A stretch of 37,670 bases of DNA. Source: Albidovulum sp. Its GTDB lineage: Bacteria; Pseudomonadota; Alphaproteobacteria; Rhodobacterales; Rhodobacteraceae. How positions within the stretch are numbered: position 1 is the first letter of the stretch; every line of letters begins with the position of its first letter. The stretch is from positions 1 through 37,670 of the forward strand of contig WFPA01000267.1 in assembly GCA_015487815.1 (NCBI GenBank), in the 5' to 3' direction. The notes below the pieces were generated by a model that made no database searches, was not told the origin of the DNA, and saw only the letters and a list, made by a program, of their open reading frames with translations. Position numbers and translations under genes: made by a program. Shown one piece after another: positions 28,196 to 37,050 of the stretch.

Positions 28196-29089
28196 TCACT
28201 CGGCTGCGTTGCTTCGGGCGACGATGCCTTCGAGGAAACGCCGGAAATCGGCGCCAAGGTCCTCGCGAGCAAGCGCGAAGGACACCGTCGCCTCGAGAAA
28301 GCCGGCCTTGGAGCCGCAATCGTAACGCTCGCCCTCGAACCGGTAGGCATAGACGCCCTGGCCCCCGACCTCGGCAGCGATGGCATCTGTCAACTGTATC
28401 TCGCCGCCGGCCCCGACCTTCTTGCGGTTGAGATGGCGCAGGATCTGCGGGGTGAGGATGTAGCGGCCGATGACGGCGAGGTTCGACGGCGCCTCCTCCG
28501 GGGCGGGCTTCTCCACGAGGCCGCCAACCCTCACCATCCGGCCCATGTCCTCCGCAATCTCGACCACGCCATAGGCCGAGACCTTCTCGCGCGGCACCTC
28601 CATCGCCGCCACCATGTTGCCGCCGGTTTCGGCATAGGCCTCGACCATCTGCTGGAGCACCGGCTTCTCGGCGGCCATCACGTCGTCGGGCAGGATGACG
28701 GCGAAGGGTTCGTTGCCGGCGATGAGACGACGGGCGCACCAGACGGCATGGCCCAGCCCCCTGGCCTCGTGCTGGCGCACATAGGCGATGGCGCCGCTGT
28801 CCATGTTGGTGGACTGGAGGATTTCGAGCAGCTCCTTCTTGCCGGCCTTGCGCAGCGCCTGTTCGAGCTGCGGCGCATGGTCGAAATAGTCCTCGAGCGC
28901 ACTCTTGCCACGCGACGTGACGAATATGAATTCACGAATCCCGGCCGCACGGGCCTCGTCGATCGCATACTGGATGAGCGGCCGATCGACCAACGTCATG
29001 ATTTCCTTGGGAATGGCCTTGGTCGCAGGCAGGAAACGGGTGCCGAGACCGGCCACGGGAAAGATCGCCTTGGTTACGCGGCGTTTCAT
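28196..29089 (-). CDS. galU: UTP-glucose-1-phosphate uridylyltransferase
   Basis: MKRRVTKAIFPVAGLGTRFLPATKAIPKEIMTLVDRPLIQYAIDEARAAGI...GLGHAVWCARRLIGN-type region...GGEIQLTDAIA...YDCGSKAGFLEA. Confidence 0.97.
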   Translation of the reverse strand: MKRRVTKAIFPVAGLGTRFLPATKAIPKEIMTLVDRPLIQYAIDEARAAGIREFIFVTSRGKSALEDYFDHAPQLEQALRKAGKKELLEILQSTNMDSGAIAYVRQHEARGLGHAVWCARRLIAGNEPFAVILPDDVMAAEKPVLQQMVEAYAETGGNMVAAMEVPREKVSAYGVVEIAEDMGRMVRVGGLVEKPAPEEAPSNLAVIGRYILTPQILRHLNRKKVGAGGEIQLTDAIAAEVGGQGVYAYRFEGERYDCGSKAGFLEATVSFALAREDLGADFRRFLEGIVARSNAAE

Positions 29090-29219
29090 GCAACACTCCA
29101 GATTCTCGGTGGCGCAGTGGAAATCCGTCACCGGATGGGCTGTGGATAACAGAACCGTTATCGGCATTCTGGACCGGCGGTTCAACAAGAAAGCGCCAGA
29201 CCGGCCGCCCGCAACAGGC

Positions 29220-29253
29220 AAAACGGCCTGCTGCCCTCAGGGAAAACCGTTTT
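29220..29253. terminator. Candidate (possibly bidirectional) terminator downstream of the EVE-domain gene
   Basis: aaaacgg/ccgtttt 7-bp stem (29220-29226/29247-29253), U-tract in either orientation. Confidence 0.4.
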
Positions 29254-29339
29254 CTTGTTCTCGCAATGACGACAAGGTGACGGTTTTGCGCCCGACGCCT
29301 TCTTCCGGGCGCGATGGCCGGCTTCGCATGCTCGCCCGG

Positions 29340-29786
29340 TCAGCAGGCGCCCGGATCGATGCCGGGAACCTTCTCGAAGCCCGCCATCCCGCAGATGACG
29401 CGCCATTCCTCGGGCCGTACCGGCTGCACCGACAGCCGCGAATTCCTCACGAGCACCATCTCGGCAAGGCGCGGATCGGCCTTGATCTCCTCGAGCGAGA
29501 CCGGTCGCGGAAGCGGGCATTTCGCCCGAACATCGACGCATTCCCAGCGCGGATCGTCGGTGGTGGAATCGGGATGGGCCTCGCGGCAGACCTCGACAAT
29601 GCCGACGATGCGCTTCTCGTTCACCGAGTGATAGAAGAAGCCCAGATCGCCCAGCTTCATCTGCCGCATGAAGTTGCGGGCCTGATAGTTGCGCACCCCG
29701 TCCCATTCCTGGCAGGGGGGATCGGCATCGACCTGATCTTCCCAACTCCAGGTGCCGGGCTCGGACTTGAAGAGCCAGAACTGCAT
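29340..29786 (-). CDS. EVE domain-containing protein
   Basis: MQFWLFKSEPGTWSWEDQ...WDGVRNYQARNFMRQMKLGDLGFFYHSVNEKRIVGIVEVCREAHPDST. Confidence 0.93.
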   Translation of the reverse strand: MQFWLFKSEPGTWSWEDQVDADPPCQEWDGVRNYQARNFMRQMKLGDLGFFYHSVNEKRIVGIVEVCREAHPDSTTDDPRWECVDVRAKCPLPRPVSLEEIKADPRLAEMVLVRNSRLSVQPVRPEEWRVICGMAGFEKVPGIDPGAC

Positions 29787-29795
29787 CACCACCCC

Positions 29796-30068
29796 CTAGC
29801 CGATCACCCGTTTCCACGGTCGCAGCGTGACCCGCTCGAACAGCCCCGCCCTGGCGTAGGGGTCGTTCGCCGCCCATTCGCGGGCCTCGTCGAGGCTCTC
29901 GACCTCCAGTACCGCCATCGAGCCGCACATGTTGCCCTCCTCGTCGAGAAGGGGGCCGCCGAAGACCACCTTTCCCGTCTCCTCGATATAGGCGAGATGG
30001 GCATCGCGGTTGGCAAGACGGATATCGAGGGCGCCGGGTTTGTCCTCGGCGTAAAGCGCGACATACAT
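29796..30068 (-). CDS. YciI family protein
   Basis: 90 aa: MYVALYAEDKPGALDIRLANRDAHLAYIEETGKVVFGGPLLDEEGNMCGSMAVLEVESLDEAREWAANDPYARAGLFERVTLRPWK. Confidence 0.92.
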   Translation of the reverse strand: MYVALYAEDKPGALDIRLANRDAHLAYIEETGKVVFGGPLLDEEGNMCGSMAVLEVESLDEAREWAANDPYARAGLFERVTLRPWKRVIG

Positions 30069-30156
30069 GGGATGCTCTCCTTCGCACTCCGTTCGTTGAC
30101 CGGTCCGGTCTGCCGCATCATAGCGACACGATGCGGCAGGAGAAAGGCTCTGCGGA

Positions 30157-31125
30157 TCAGAGCTCTTCCTTGAGCGGGCGCGCCAGAAGCGCCTCGGCTG
30201 CCTCGCCCACGGTGATGCGCCGGGTGACGATGGCGGCCACCATGCGGGTGATCGGCATGTCGATGCCGAGAAGCGCGGCCTTGTCGGCGATTGCCCCGGC
30301 AGTGGCAATGCCTTCCACCGTCTGCCCCTCGGGCGGGGTCTCGCCGGCGCCGAGCGCGCGACCGAAGCTGAAATTGCGCGACAGCGGCGATGTCGAGGTC
30401 AGGGCGAGATCCCCGAGCCCGGAAAGGCCGACGAGGGTTTCGGGTCGGGCGCCGAGTGCCGCCGCATAGCGCCGCATCTCGGCAAAGCCGCGGGTCATGA
30501 TTGCCGCACGGGCCGATTCCCCGAGCCCCGCTCCGATCACGAGACCGCAGGCGATGGCAACCACGTTCTTGAGAGCCCCGCCGAGCTCGGCACCCGTCAC
30601 GTCGTCGGTGCGGTAGAGCCGCAGGGTGCGGGTCGAAAGCAGCGTCTGCAAGCCCTGCCCGAGCCCCGGAGCGCGCGCGGCCAGCGTCAGCGCGGTCGGC
30701 TTGCCGGCGGCGATTTCGGCGGCAAAGCCCGGCCCCGTCAGCACCGCCACCCCGGCTTCGGGCACATGGGAAGCGATGATCTCGCTTGGCAGCATGCCCG
30801 TCTCGCGGTCGGCCCCCTTGGCGCAGCTGACCAGAGGCGCGGCCGGCAGAAGCCCGCCCTCGCGGGAGAGGAATCCGGCGAGCGCCTGAGTCGGCACGGC
30901 GAGAAGCACGGCCTCGGCCCCGTCGAGAAGGGCAAACTCGCCCGTCACCTTCACCCCGTCGGGGATGACATGCCCCGGCAGGCGCGGGTTGAGGCGGCTT
31001 TCCTCCATCGTGGCGGCACGCTCCGGGTCCCGATCGACCAGAACGACATTCCGCCCGTCGGTGGCAAGGGCCGTTGCCAGAGCCGTTCCGAAGGCCCCTG
31101 CACCGACAATGCCGATCTTCCTCAT
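30157..31125 (-). CDS. gpsA: Glycerol-3-phosphate dehydrogenase [NAD(P)+]
   Basis: [33 protein letters not shown]...[19 protein letters not shown]...[35 protein letters not shown]. Confidence 0.96.
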   Translation of the reverse strand: MRKIGIVGAGAFGTALATALATDGRNVVLVDRDPERAATMEESRLNPRLPGHVIPDGVKVTGEFALLDGAEAVLLAVPTQALAGFLSREGGLLPAAPLVSCAKGADRETGMLPSEIIASHVPEAGVAVLTGPGFAAEIAAGKPTALTLAARAPGLGQGLQTLLSTRTLRLYRTDDVTGAELGGALKNVVAIACGLVIGAGLGESARAAIMTRGFAEMRRYAAALGARPETLVGLSGLGDLALTSTSPLSRNFSFGRALGAGETPPEGQTVEGIATAGAIADKAALLGIDMPITRMVAAIVTRRITVGEAAEALLARPLKEEL

Positions 31126-32249
31126 GCCTTGGCTCCCTTCCTGCCCGCACCGAGAAGCGCCGGGCTCGTTTCGTCGAGCGGCCAGCGGGGACGGGCCGCA
31201 AGGGCCGCATCGTCACGCCGACCATCGAGATACCATTCCGCCCCGGCCCAGGCGATCATGGCACCATTGTCGGTGCAAAGGGCGAGAGGCGGCGCGTCAA
31301 ACGGGATCTGTGCTTTCGTCGCCACCCCTTCAAGCCCTGCGCGCAGAGTTTCATTGGCAGCGACACCGCCCGCGACGGCAAGGCAGGCGGGCGGCCGTCC
31401 GATCCTCTCCTCGAAGAGGGCCAGGGCCCGGCGGGTCTTCCCGGTCAGCACGTCGCGCACCGCCGCCTGAAAGGACGCTGCCAGATCGGCCTGATCCTGC
31501 CGCGTGAGCCCGCCCTTTTCGGCCACGAGCCTGTCACGTGCCCTCAGAACGGCTGTCTTGAGACCCGAGAAGGAAAGATTGGCGTCGGCCCGGTCGAGAA
31601 GCGGGCGGGGAAAGTCGAAACGTGCCGCATCGCCCCACCGGGCCGCCTTCTCCACATGGGGGCCACCGGGCTGGGACAGGCCGATGAGCCGCGCTACCTT
31701 GTCGAAGGCCTCACCGGGGGCGTCGTCGATGGTGCCGCCAAGGCGGAGAAAGTCGCGCGGCCCCCGCACCGCGAGAAACTGGCAATGACCACCCGAGACG
31801 AGCAGCAGCAGATAGGGGAAGGGTGTCCCGGACACGAGCCGCACCGTCAGAGCATGGCCCGCAAGATGGTTGACGCCGACGAGAGGCTTGCCGGTGGCCG
31901 CAGCCAGCCCCTTGGCGAACATCACTCCCGAAAGCACGCCGCCGATGAGCCCCGGCCCGGCGGTGACGGCGACGAGATCCACCTCGTCGAGGGAGATCCC
32001 GGCCGCCTCCAGCGCTTCGCGGGTCACCGGTTCGAGCCGCTCGGCATGGGCACGGGCAGCAATCTCCGGCACGACACCGCCGAAGGGTGCGTGAAGCTCG
32101 GTCTGCGAAGCGACCACGTTCGCGAGGATCTCGCCCCGCGGCCGATCCGCGACCTGCCGCACGCGCACGACCCCAACCGCGGTCTCGTCGCAGCTGCTTT
32201 CGATGCCGAGCACGATCAACCCGGCCTGTGCGTTCTTCTCTCGTGTCAT
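31122..32249 (-). CDS. tsaD: tRNA N6-adenosine threonylcarbamoyltransferase
   Basis: [15 protein letters not shown]...[19 protein letters not shown]...[19 protein letters not shown]...[13 protein letters not shown] overlap with gpsA. Confidence 0.97.
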   Translation of the reverse strand: MTREKNAQAGLIVLGIESSCDETAVGVVRVRQVADRPRGEILANVVASQTELHAPFGGVVPEIAARAHAERLEPVTREALEAAGISLDEVDLVAVTAGPGLIGGVLSGVMFAKGLAAATGKPLVGVNHLAGHALTVRLVSGTPFPYLLLLVSGGHCQFLAVRGPRDFLRLGGTIDDAPGEAFDKVARLIGLSQPGGPHVEKAARWGDAARFDFPRPLLDRADANLSFSGLKTAVLRARDRLVAEKGGLTRQDQADLAASFQAAVRDVLTGKTRRALALFEERIGRPPACLAVAGGVAANETLRAGLEGVATKAQIPFDAPPLALCTDNGAMIAWAGAEWYLDGRRDDAALAARPRWPLDETSPALLGAGRKGAKA

Positions 32250-32297
32250 CCCCGCCTCGGCTTGCCCCCTCGGCCGGGTCCAGCTAACACCCTTCCG

Positions 32298-33071
32298 ATG
32301 AAGGCCACAACCGCAGCGCCCCTCGTTCTCGTCACGCGACCCGAACCGGCGGCCAGCCGCTTCGCGCAGGAGCTCGGCGACCGCCTGGCCGGGCGCGGCG
32401 TCCGGGCCGGGATCCGTGTGGCTCCTCTGGCGCGAATCAGCCCGGTGCCCCTGCCGCGGCGGCTCGAGATCCGCCCCCGGGCCGCCATCCTCACTTCGCG
32501 AAACGCGCTGCCGGCCCTCGAGCGCCTCGTGTCACGGGACGTGCCGGTCTTCGCCGTCGGTCCGGGCACGGCGGCAGCGGCAAGACAGGCCGGCTACGAG
32601 AGCATTGCCGGCCCCGGCACGGCCCGGCAGCTCGCCCCTCTCCTGCAGGGACACGTTTCTCCTCGTGAAGGCCCCCTGCTCTACCTGCACGGTGCCCCCC
32701 TTGCCCATGACCTGGCGCGCGAACTGACGGGGCTGGGTTACGATGTCCGGGCGGTTCTGACCTATCGCCAGGAACCCCTGCCTTTCGACGAAGACACCCG
32801 CGAACTTCTGCTGGCTGCCGGCGATGCCGGACAGGCGGTCATCGTGCCGGTTCTCTCTCCGATGGGAGCGCAGAATCTTGCCGATGCCTGGGCCCGGGCC
32901 GCGCTGCCCGCGGAGCCCGCCCCGCACATCGTCGCTTTCAGCCCCCGGATCGGTGCAGCCCTTGAAAGACGGGGCCTTGCTCCGGCCCTGGTGCTCGATA
33001 CGCCTCGGAACGAGGCGATGCTCGCCGCCATCGAAACCCTCGCGAGCCGGCTTGGCGGCCTCCTGCGTTGA
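32298..33071 (+). CDS. hemD: Uroporphyrinogen-III synthase
   Basis: [18 protein letters not shown]...[16 protein letters not shown]...[19 protein letters not shown]...[14 protein letters not shown]; position upstream of the Mic60-like gene. Confidence 0.85.
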   Translation: MKATTAAPLVLVTRPEPAASRFAQELGDRLAGRGVRAGIRVAPLARISPVPLPRRLEIRPRAAILTSRNALPALERLVSRDVPVFAVGPGTAAAARQAGYESIAGPGTARQLAPLLQGHVSPREGPLLYLHGAPLAHDLARELTGLGYDVRAVLTYRQEPLPFDEDTRELLLAAGDAGQAVIVPVLSPMGAQNLADAWARAALPAEPAPHIVAFSPRIGAALERRGLAPALVLDTPRNEAMLAAIETLASRLGGLLR

Positions 33072-33124
33072 GCCGCCACCTTGTGACCGCTTCCGTCATC
33101 CACTAGGGGGAAATCGAGCAGCCA

Positions 33125-34696
33125 GTGGAGGCGACCGTGGCCAAGCGAACCACATCTTCGACATCCCGCACCCCGTCACGCAGGAAGCCCCCGGCGAAAC
33201 ACCCGGCGGAGAAGAAGGCTGCCGGGGTGCAGCCCGACGATGCCCCCGATACGGCTCCAGAAGGAGCGGACGAAACGACCCCTGCCGCCTCTGAACGAGC
33301 CGGGGGGGAATCGCAGACGCCTCCGGCGGACAGGAATGCGGTCGAGACGACCTCCGCGAAGCCGGATGATGTGCGTGACGACGCACCCGGTGCCGGGACC
33401 GTCACCGGAGACGCCGCAAGTGAAGGCACGGCACCAGGCGCCGGCGAATCGCCCACCGCCGATGCGGCCGCCCCTCATTCGGCGAGCGCCCCGTCAGCGC
33501 GCAAGGGTGGCGGCGGCATCCTCTTCGCAGGATTGATCGCCGGTGTGCTCTCCGGGGCCGCCGCGGGCGGGTTCAGCGGGTGGTATTTCGCCACGAAGAC
33601 CACCGATCCGGCGGCCATACGCGCCGAGATCGGCCAGATTGCACAAAAGAACACGGCGGAAAACCGCCGCATCGAAGCGGCGCTTGCCGACATGCGCCAG
33701 CGTCTCGAGAACGGGGAAGGCGCGATCGAAACGCTGACGGCCCGACTCGCGGCCCTCGAGAAGAAGGTCGAAGCGCAGCCGAGCACGGCGCCGGCCGTCG
33801 AGAGCGGCCCCGATCTCACGCCGCGGGTCGAGGCGTTGGGCAGCATCCTCAAGGAGCGCGGCAAGCAGATCGACCGCCTGACCGCCGCCGTCGGCGAGCT
33901 CAGGCAGGGGCTGGTCGATCTGAAGGCCCGCACCGCCACCATCGAGAAGGATCTGCAAGCGGTAAAGGATACGCTTGCACAGCTGGCCGAGCAGGGAGCG
34001 GGCGGCGCACGGAACGCCGCCGAACTCGAGGCGCTCAGGAAGTCGCTCGAAGCGCAGATTGCAGAAAACAGGGCGTTGGCCGAGAAATTCGCCCGCCTCG
34101 CCGCCGAGGCCGAGGCCCGGATCGCCGAAGCAGAAAGGCGCGTGGCCGAAGCCGAGGCGAAGGCCGTCGATGTCAAGGCGCTGACCGAAGCCGCAAGCCG
34201 CGATGCCCGCCGCGCGGTCGCCCTTGCAGAACTCCGGGCCGCGCTTGAAAGCGGCGCGCCCTTCGGCGCCGCCATCGCCACCTTGCGCGAAACCGGGGTC
34301 GAAGTGCCCGAAGCGCTTCTGCGCAATGCCGCTTCGGGCGTGCCGACCCTCGCCGCCCTTCGCCAACGCTTCCCGGCCGCCGCGCGTGCCGCCCTCGAGG
34401 CGGCGATCCGCGCCACCACCGACGAGAGTCTCGCGAGCCGGGTTGCCGCCTTCCTCAAGTCGCAGATCGGCATTCGCTCTCTCGCTCCCAGATCCGGCAA
34501 TGACCCCGACGCCATTCTGTCCCGCGCCGAAGCCGCGCTGCGCTCGGGGGATCTTGCCGCCGCACTGGCGGAGCTCGAGAACCTGCCGCCCGAAGCCCGC
34601 GAGGCCATGGCTCCCTGGCTCGATGATGCCCGGCGCCGGCTTGAGGTCCAACGCGCCTTCGCCGGATTGCAGACCGCCCTCGCCGGGCAGAAGTGA
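33125..34696 (+). CDS. Mitofilin/Mic60-like inner-membrane protein (COG4223 type)
   Basis: Low-complexity N-terminus, single TM (GGGILFAGLIAGVLSGAAAGGFSGWYFA), long coiled coil, C-terminal mitofilin-like SLAPRSGNDPDAILSRAEAALRSGDLAAALAELENLPPEAREAMAPWLDDARRRLEV. Confidence 0.85.
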   Translation: MEATVAKRTTSSTSRTPSRRKPPAKHPAEKKAAGVQPDDAPDTAPEGADETTPAASERAGGESQTPPADRNAVETTSAKPDDVRDDAPGAGTVTGDAASEGTAPGAGESPTADAAAPHSASAPSARKGGGGILFAGLIAGVLSGAAAGGFSGWYFATKTTDPAAIRAEIGQIAQKNTAENRRIEAALADMRQRLENGEGAIETLTARLAALEKKVEAQPSTAPAVESGPDLTPRVEALGSILKERGKQIDRLTAAVGELRQGLVDLKARTATIEKDLQAVKDTLAQLAEQGAGGARNAAELEALRKSLEAQIAENRALAEKFARLAAEAEARIAEAERRVAEAEAKAVDVKALTEAASRDARRAVALAELRAALESGAPFGAAIATLRETGVEVPEALLRNAASGVPTLAALRQRFPAAARAALEAAIRATTDESLASRVAAFLKSQIGIRSLAPRSGNDPDAILSRAEAALRSGDLAAALAELENLPPEAREAMAPWLDDARRRLEVQRAFAGLQTALAGQK

Positions 34697-34743
34697 GGCC
34701 GCACATGCCTGAAGCCGACCCGTAACAGTCGAAAGCCCCCGTC

Positions 34744-36282
34744 ATGATCTGGTCCTTGCTGCGGATCCTCCTCTTTCTGGCCTTCGTGGCCCTCGCCGCC
34801 TTCGGCGCCACCTGGCTTGTCGACCACGGTCAGCCGATCCTGATCGTGATCGGCGGGCTGGAGATTTCCCTGTCACCGCTGATGGCGGCCGTGCTGGCGC
34901 TGCTTCTCGTCTTCGTCATCTGGCTGCTGCTGAAGCTTCTCGGCTTTCTCGGAGCCCTGTGGCGCTTTCTCAGGGGCGACGAAACCGCCCTGTCGCGCTA
35001 TTTCGACAAGGCCCGGGAGCAGCGCGGCTTCGAGGCGCTCGCCGAAGGTCTGACCGCGCTTGCCTCGGGTGAGCCCAAGCTGGCGCTGATCAAGGCGGCG
35101 CAGGCGCAGAAACTGCTCGGCCGCCCCGATCTCACCCTCCTCATCAGCGCCCAGGCCGCCGAACGGGCCGGGGACCGCAGACAGGCGATCCGCTTCTACA
35201 AGGAGCTTGCGCAGGCCGACAAAACCCGCTTCGCTGGGCTCTACGGGCTGATGCGCCTCAAGCTCGCCGAAGGAGATACCGACACTGCGCTCAGGCTCGC
35301 CGAGGAGGCCTTCGCGCTCAAACCGCGGCATGAAGACACGCTCAACACCCTGTTCGCACTCCAGAACCGGCGCCACGAATGGGAGAAGGCCCGCGAGACG
35401 CTCAAGGCCGAGCTCAAGGCCGGGCTCCTGCCGCGCGACGTGCACCGCCGGCGCGATGCCGTTCTGGCGCTGGCCGAGGCGCGGGAAAAGGCCGCGGCCG
35501 GCGACATCGAAGCGGCCGACCGTCTCGCGATCGAGGCCAACCGGCTCTCGCCCGATCTTGTCCCCGCGGCGGTGATGGCGTCCGAAGCCCTCAGGCGGAC
35601 CGGCGCGCCCCGCAAGGCAGCCAGAGTGCTGCGAAAGGCCTGGGAAGCCGCGCCCCATCCCGACCTTGCCGCCGCATGGGCCGCGCTTCAGCCCGACGAG
35701 ACGCCCGAGGAACGGCGCAAGCGCTTCCGCCCGCTTTTGAGGATTCATCCCGATCATCCCGAAACACGGATGCTCGAGGCCGAACTCGCCCTTGCCGCCG
35801 AGGATTTCCCGGCCGCGCGCAAGGCGCTTGGCGATCTGCCCGAAACCAGCCCGACGGTTCGCTCCCTCGCCCTCATGGCCGCCATCGAGAAGGGCCAGGG
35901 CGCGCCCGAGCCGGTGGTGAAGGCCTGGCTCGCACGGGCCCTGACCGCCCCGCGCGGTCCTGCCTGGGTCTGCCGCAAATGCGGCCATGTGCACGGGGAG
36001 TGGGTGCCGGTCTGCGAGAAATGCGGTGCCTTCGATTCGCTCGAATGGACCATGCCACCCGAGCAGCCCGAGGACGCACGGACGGCCGGCCTCCTGCCCC
36101 TCATCGTCGGCCGGATCGAGGACAGGAGCACGGCGAAGGACGTGGCCGATACCACCCGCGACGACGCCCCGGACACCGCAGCACCGACGGATGAAGAGGC
36201 GGATGTGCCGGTCGAAGCCGAGATCGTCGGCGAGGAAACCCCAGCCGAAAAGGCCGGAGACGAGGAGGCGCAAAAATCGTGA
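34744..36282 (+). CDS. HemY-family TPR membrane protein with C-terminal zinc ribbon
   Basis: MIWSLLRILLFLAFVALAAFGATWLVDHGQPILIVIGGLEISLSPLMAAVLALLLVFVIWLLLKLLGFL then TPR-like repeats; CRKCGHVHGEWVPVCEKCGAF near the C-terminus. Confidence 0.88.
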   Translation: MIWSLLRILLFLAFVALAAFGATWLVDHGQPILIVIGGLEISLSPLMAAVLALLLVFVIWLLLKLLGFLGALWRFLRGDETALSRYFDKAREQRGFEALAEGLTALASGEPKLALIKAAQAQKLLGRPDLTLLISAQAAERAGDRRQAIRFYKELAQADKTRFAGLYGLMRLKLAEGDTDTALRLAEEAFALKPRHEDTLNTLFALQNRRHEWEKARETLKAELKAGLLPRDVHRRRDAVLALAEAREKAAAGDIEAADRLAIEANRLSPDLVPAAVMASEALRRTGAPRKAARVLRKAWEAAPHPDLAAAWAALQPDETPEERRKRFRPLLRIHPDHPETRMLEAELALAAEDFPAARKALGDLPETSPTVRSLALMAAIEKGQGAPEPVVKAWLARALTAPRGPAWVCRKCGHVHGEWVPVCEKCGAFDSLEWTMPPEQPEDARTAGLLPLIVGRIEDRSTAKDVADTTRDDAPDTAAPTDEEADVPVEAEIVGEETPAEKAGDEEAQKS

Positions 36283-36327
36283 AGCACTCTTCACCTCGGC
36301 CCTTTCCCCTGCTATTGAGCGGCCCGG

Positions 36328-36403
36328 GCCGGTGTAGCTCAGCTGGTAGAGCAACGCATTCGTAATGCGTGGGTCGGGGGTTCGAGTCCCTCCACCGGCA
36401 CCA
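36328..36403 (+). tRNA. tRNA-Thr (anticodon CGT), CCA encoded
   Basis: GCCGGTG/CACCGGC acceptor, gctcagctggtagagc D-arm, cgcat-tCGTa-atgcg anticodon arm, ggttcgagtcc T-arm, ACCA. Confidence 0.95.
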
Positions 36404-36585
36404 TGCCCGTCCCCACTGCAATGAACGGATCTGGCGCAGCGCTTCGGCAGGCTGCAGGCATTTTGTCACGCCACCGAGCCAGGCGATTCTCTCCTGCGTG
36501 GTCAGACGGCGCAAAGGGTTTTCCGACCAGCTTCTCGATAATGCTCAAGATTATGCAAATATCTCAGATTACTGCCGCCGGAATT

Positions 36586-37050
36586 TCATGAGATGGATGC
36601 ATTTCTGAAGGCAGCATCCAGAATCTTCTCAAGATATTCCGCGTCGCCCCTGGTGAAGGCGGCCGGTCGATCGCTGTCGATGTCGAGCACGCCCAGAAGC
36701 GTCCCGTCCCCCGCACGGACCGGCACCACGATCTCCGAGCGGGTGCTGCCGGCACAGGCGATGTGATCGGGGAAGGCGGTGACATCATCGACGATCACCG
36801 TCCGCCCCTCGCGCGCCGCCTTGCCGCAGACCCCGCGGCTGAAGGGAATCGTCAGGCAGCCATGCCCGCCCTGATAGGGGCCGATCTTGAGCAGATCCGG
36901 CGCCACGACACGGTAGAACCCCGTCCAGTCGAAACGATCGTCGGCATGGTGGATTTCGCAGGCGAGGGTCGCCATCAGGGCGATGGCATCATCCTCGCCT
37001 GCGGTGAGGGCTGCGATACGCCGAGCGAGATCGGCCCAGTCCACCCGCAT
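36586..37050 (-). CDS. GAF-domain free methionine-(R)-sulfoxide reductase (fRMsr) family protein
   Basis: CEIHHADDRFDWTGFYRV...IGPYQGGHGCLTIPFSRGVCGKAAREGRTVIVDDVTAFPDHIACAGSTRSEIVVPVRAGDGTLLGVLDIDSDRPAAF; three Cys positions resemble the fRMsr catalytic set. Confidence 0.88.
   Translation of the reverse strand: MRVDWADLARRIAALTAGEDDAIALMATLACEIHHADDRFDWTGFYRVVAPDLLKIGPYQGGHGCLTIPFSRGVCGKAAREGRTVIVDDVTAFPDHIACAGSTRSEIVVPVRAGDGTLLGVLDIDSDRPAAFTRGDAEYLEKILDAAFRNASIS

Noticed and set aside
29290-29325. gcgcccg/cgggcgc hairpin near the 3' end of the EVE gene as its terminator
   Set aside because: On the minus strand it is followed by AAAA rather than U; the 29220-29253 hairpin is a better candidate.
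36339-36548. 69-aa minus ORF ending VEGLEPPTHALRMRCSTS
   Set aside because: The conspicuous C-terminus is the reverse-strand translation of tRNA-Thr, a common spurious annotation; no SD at its start.
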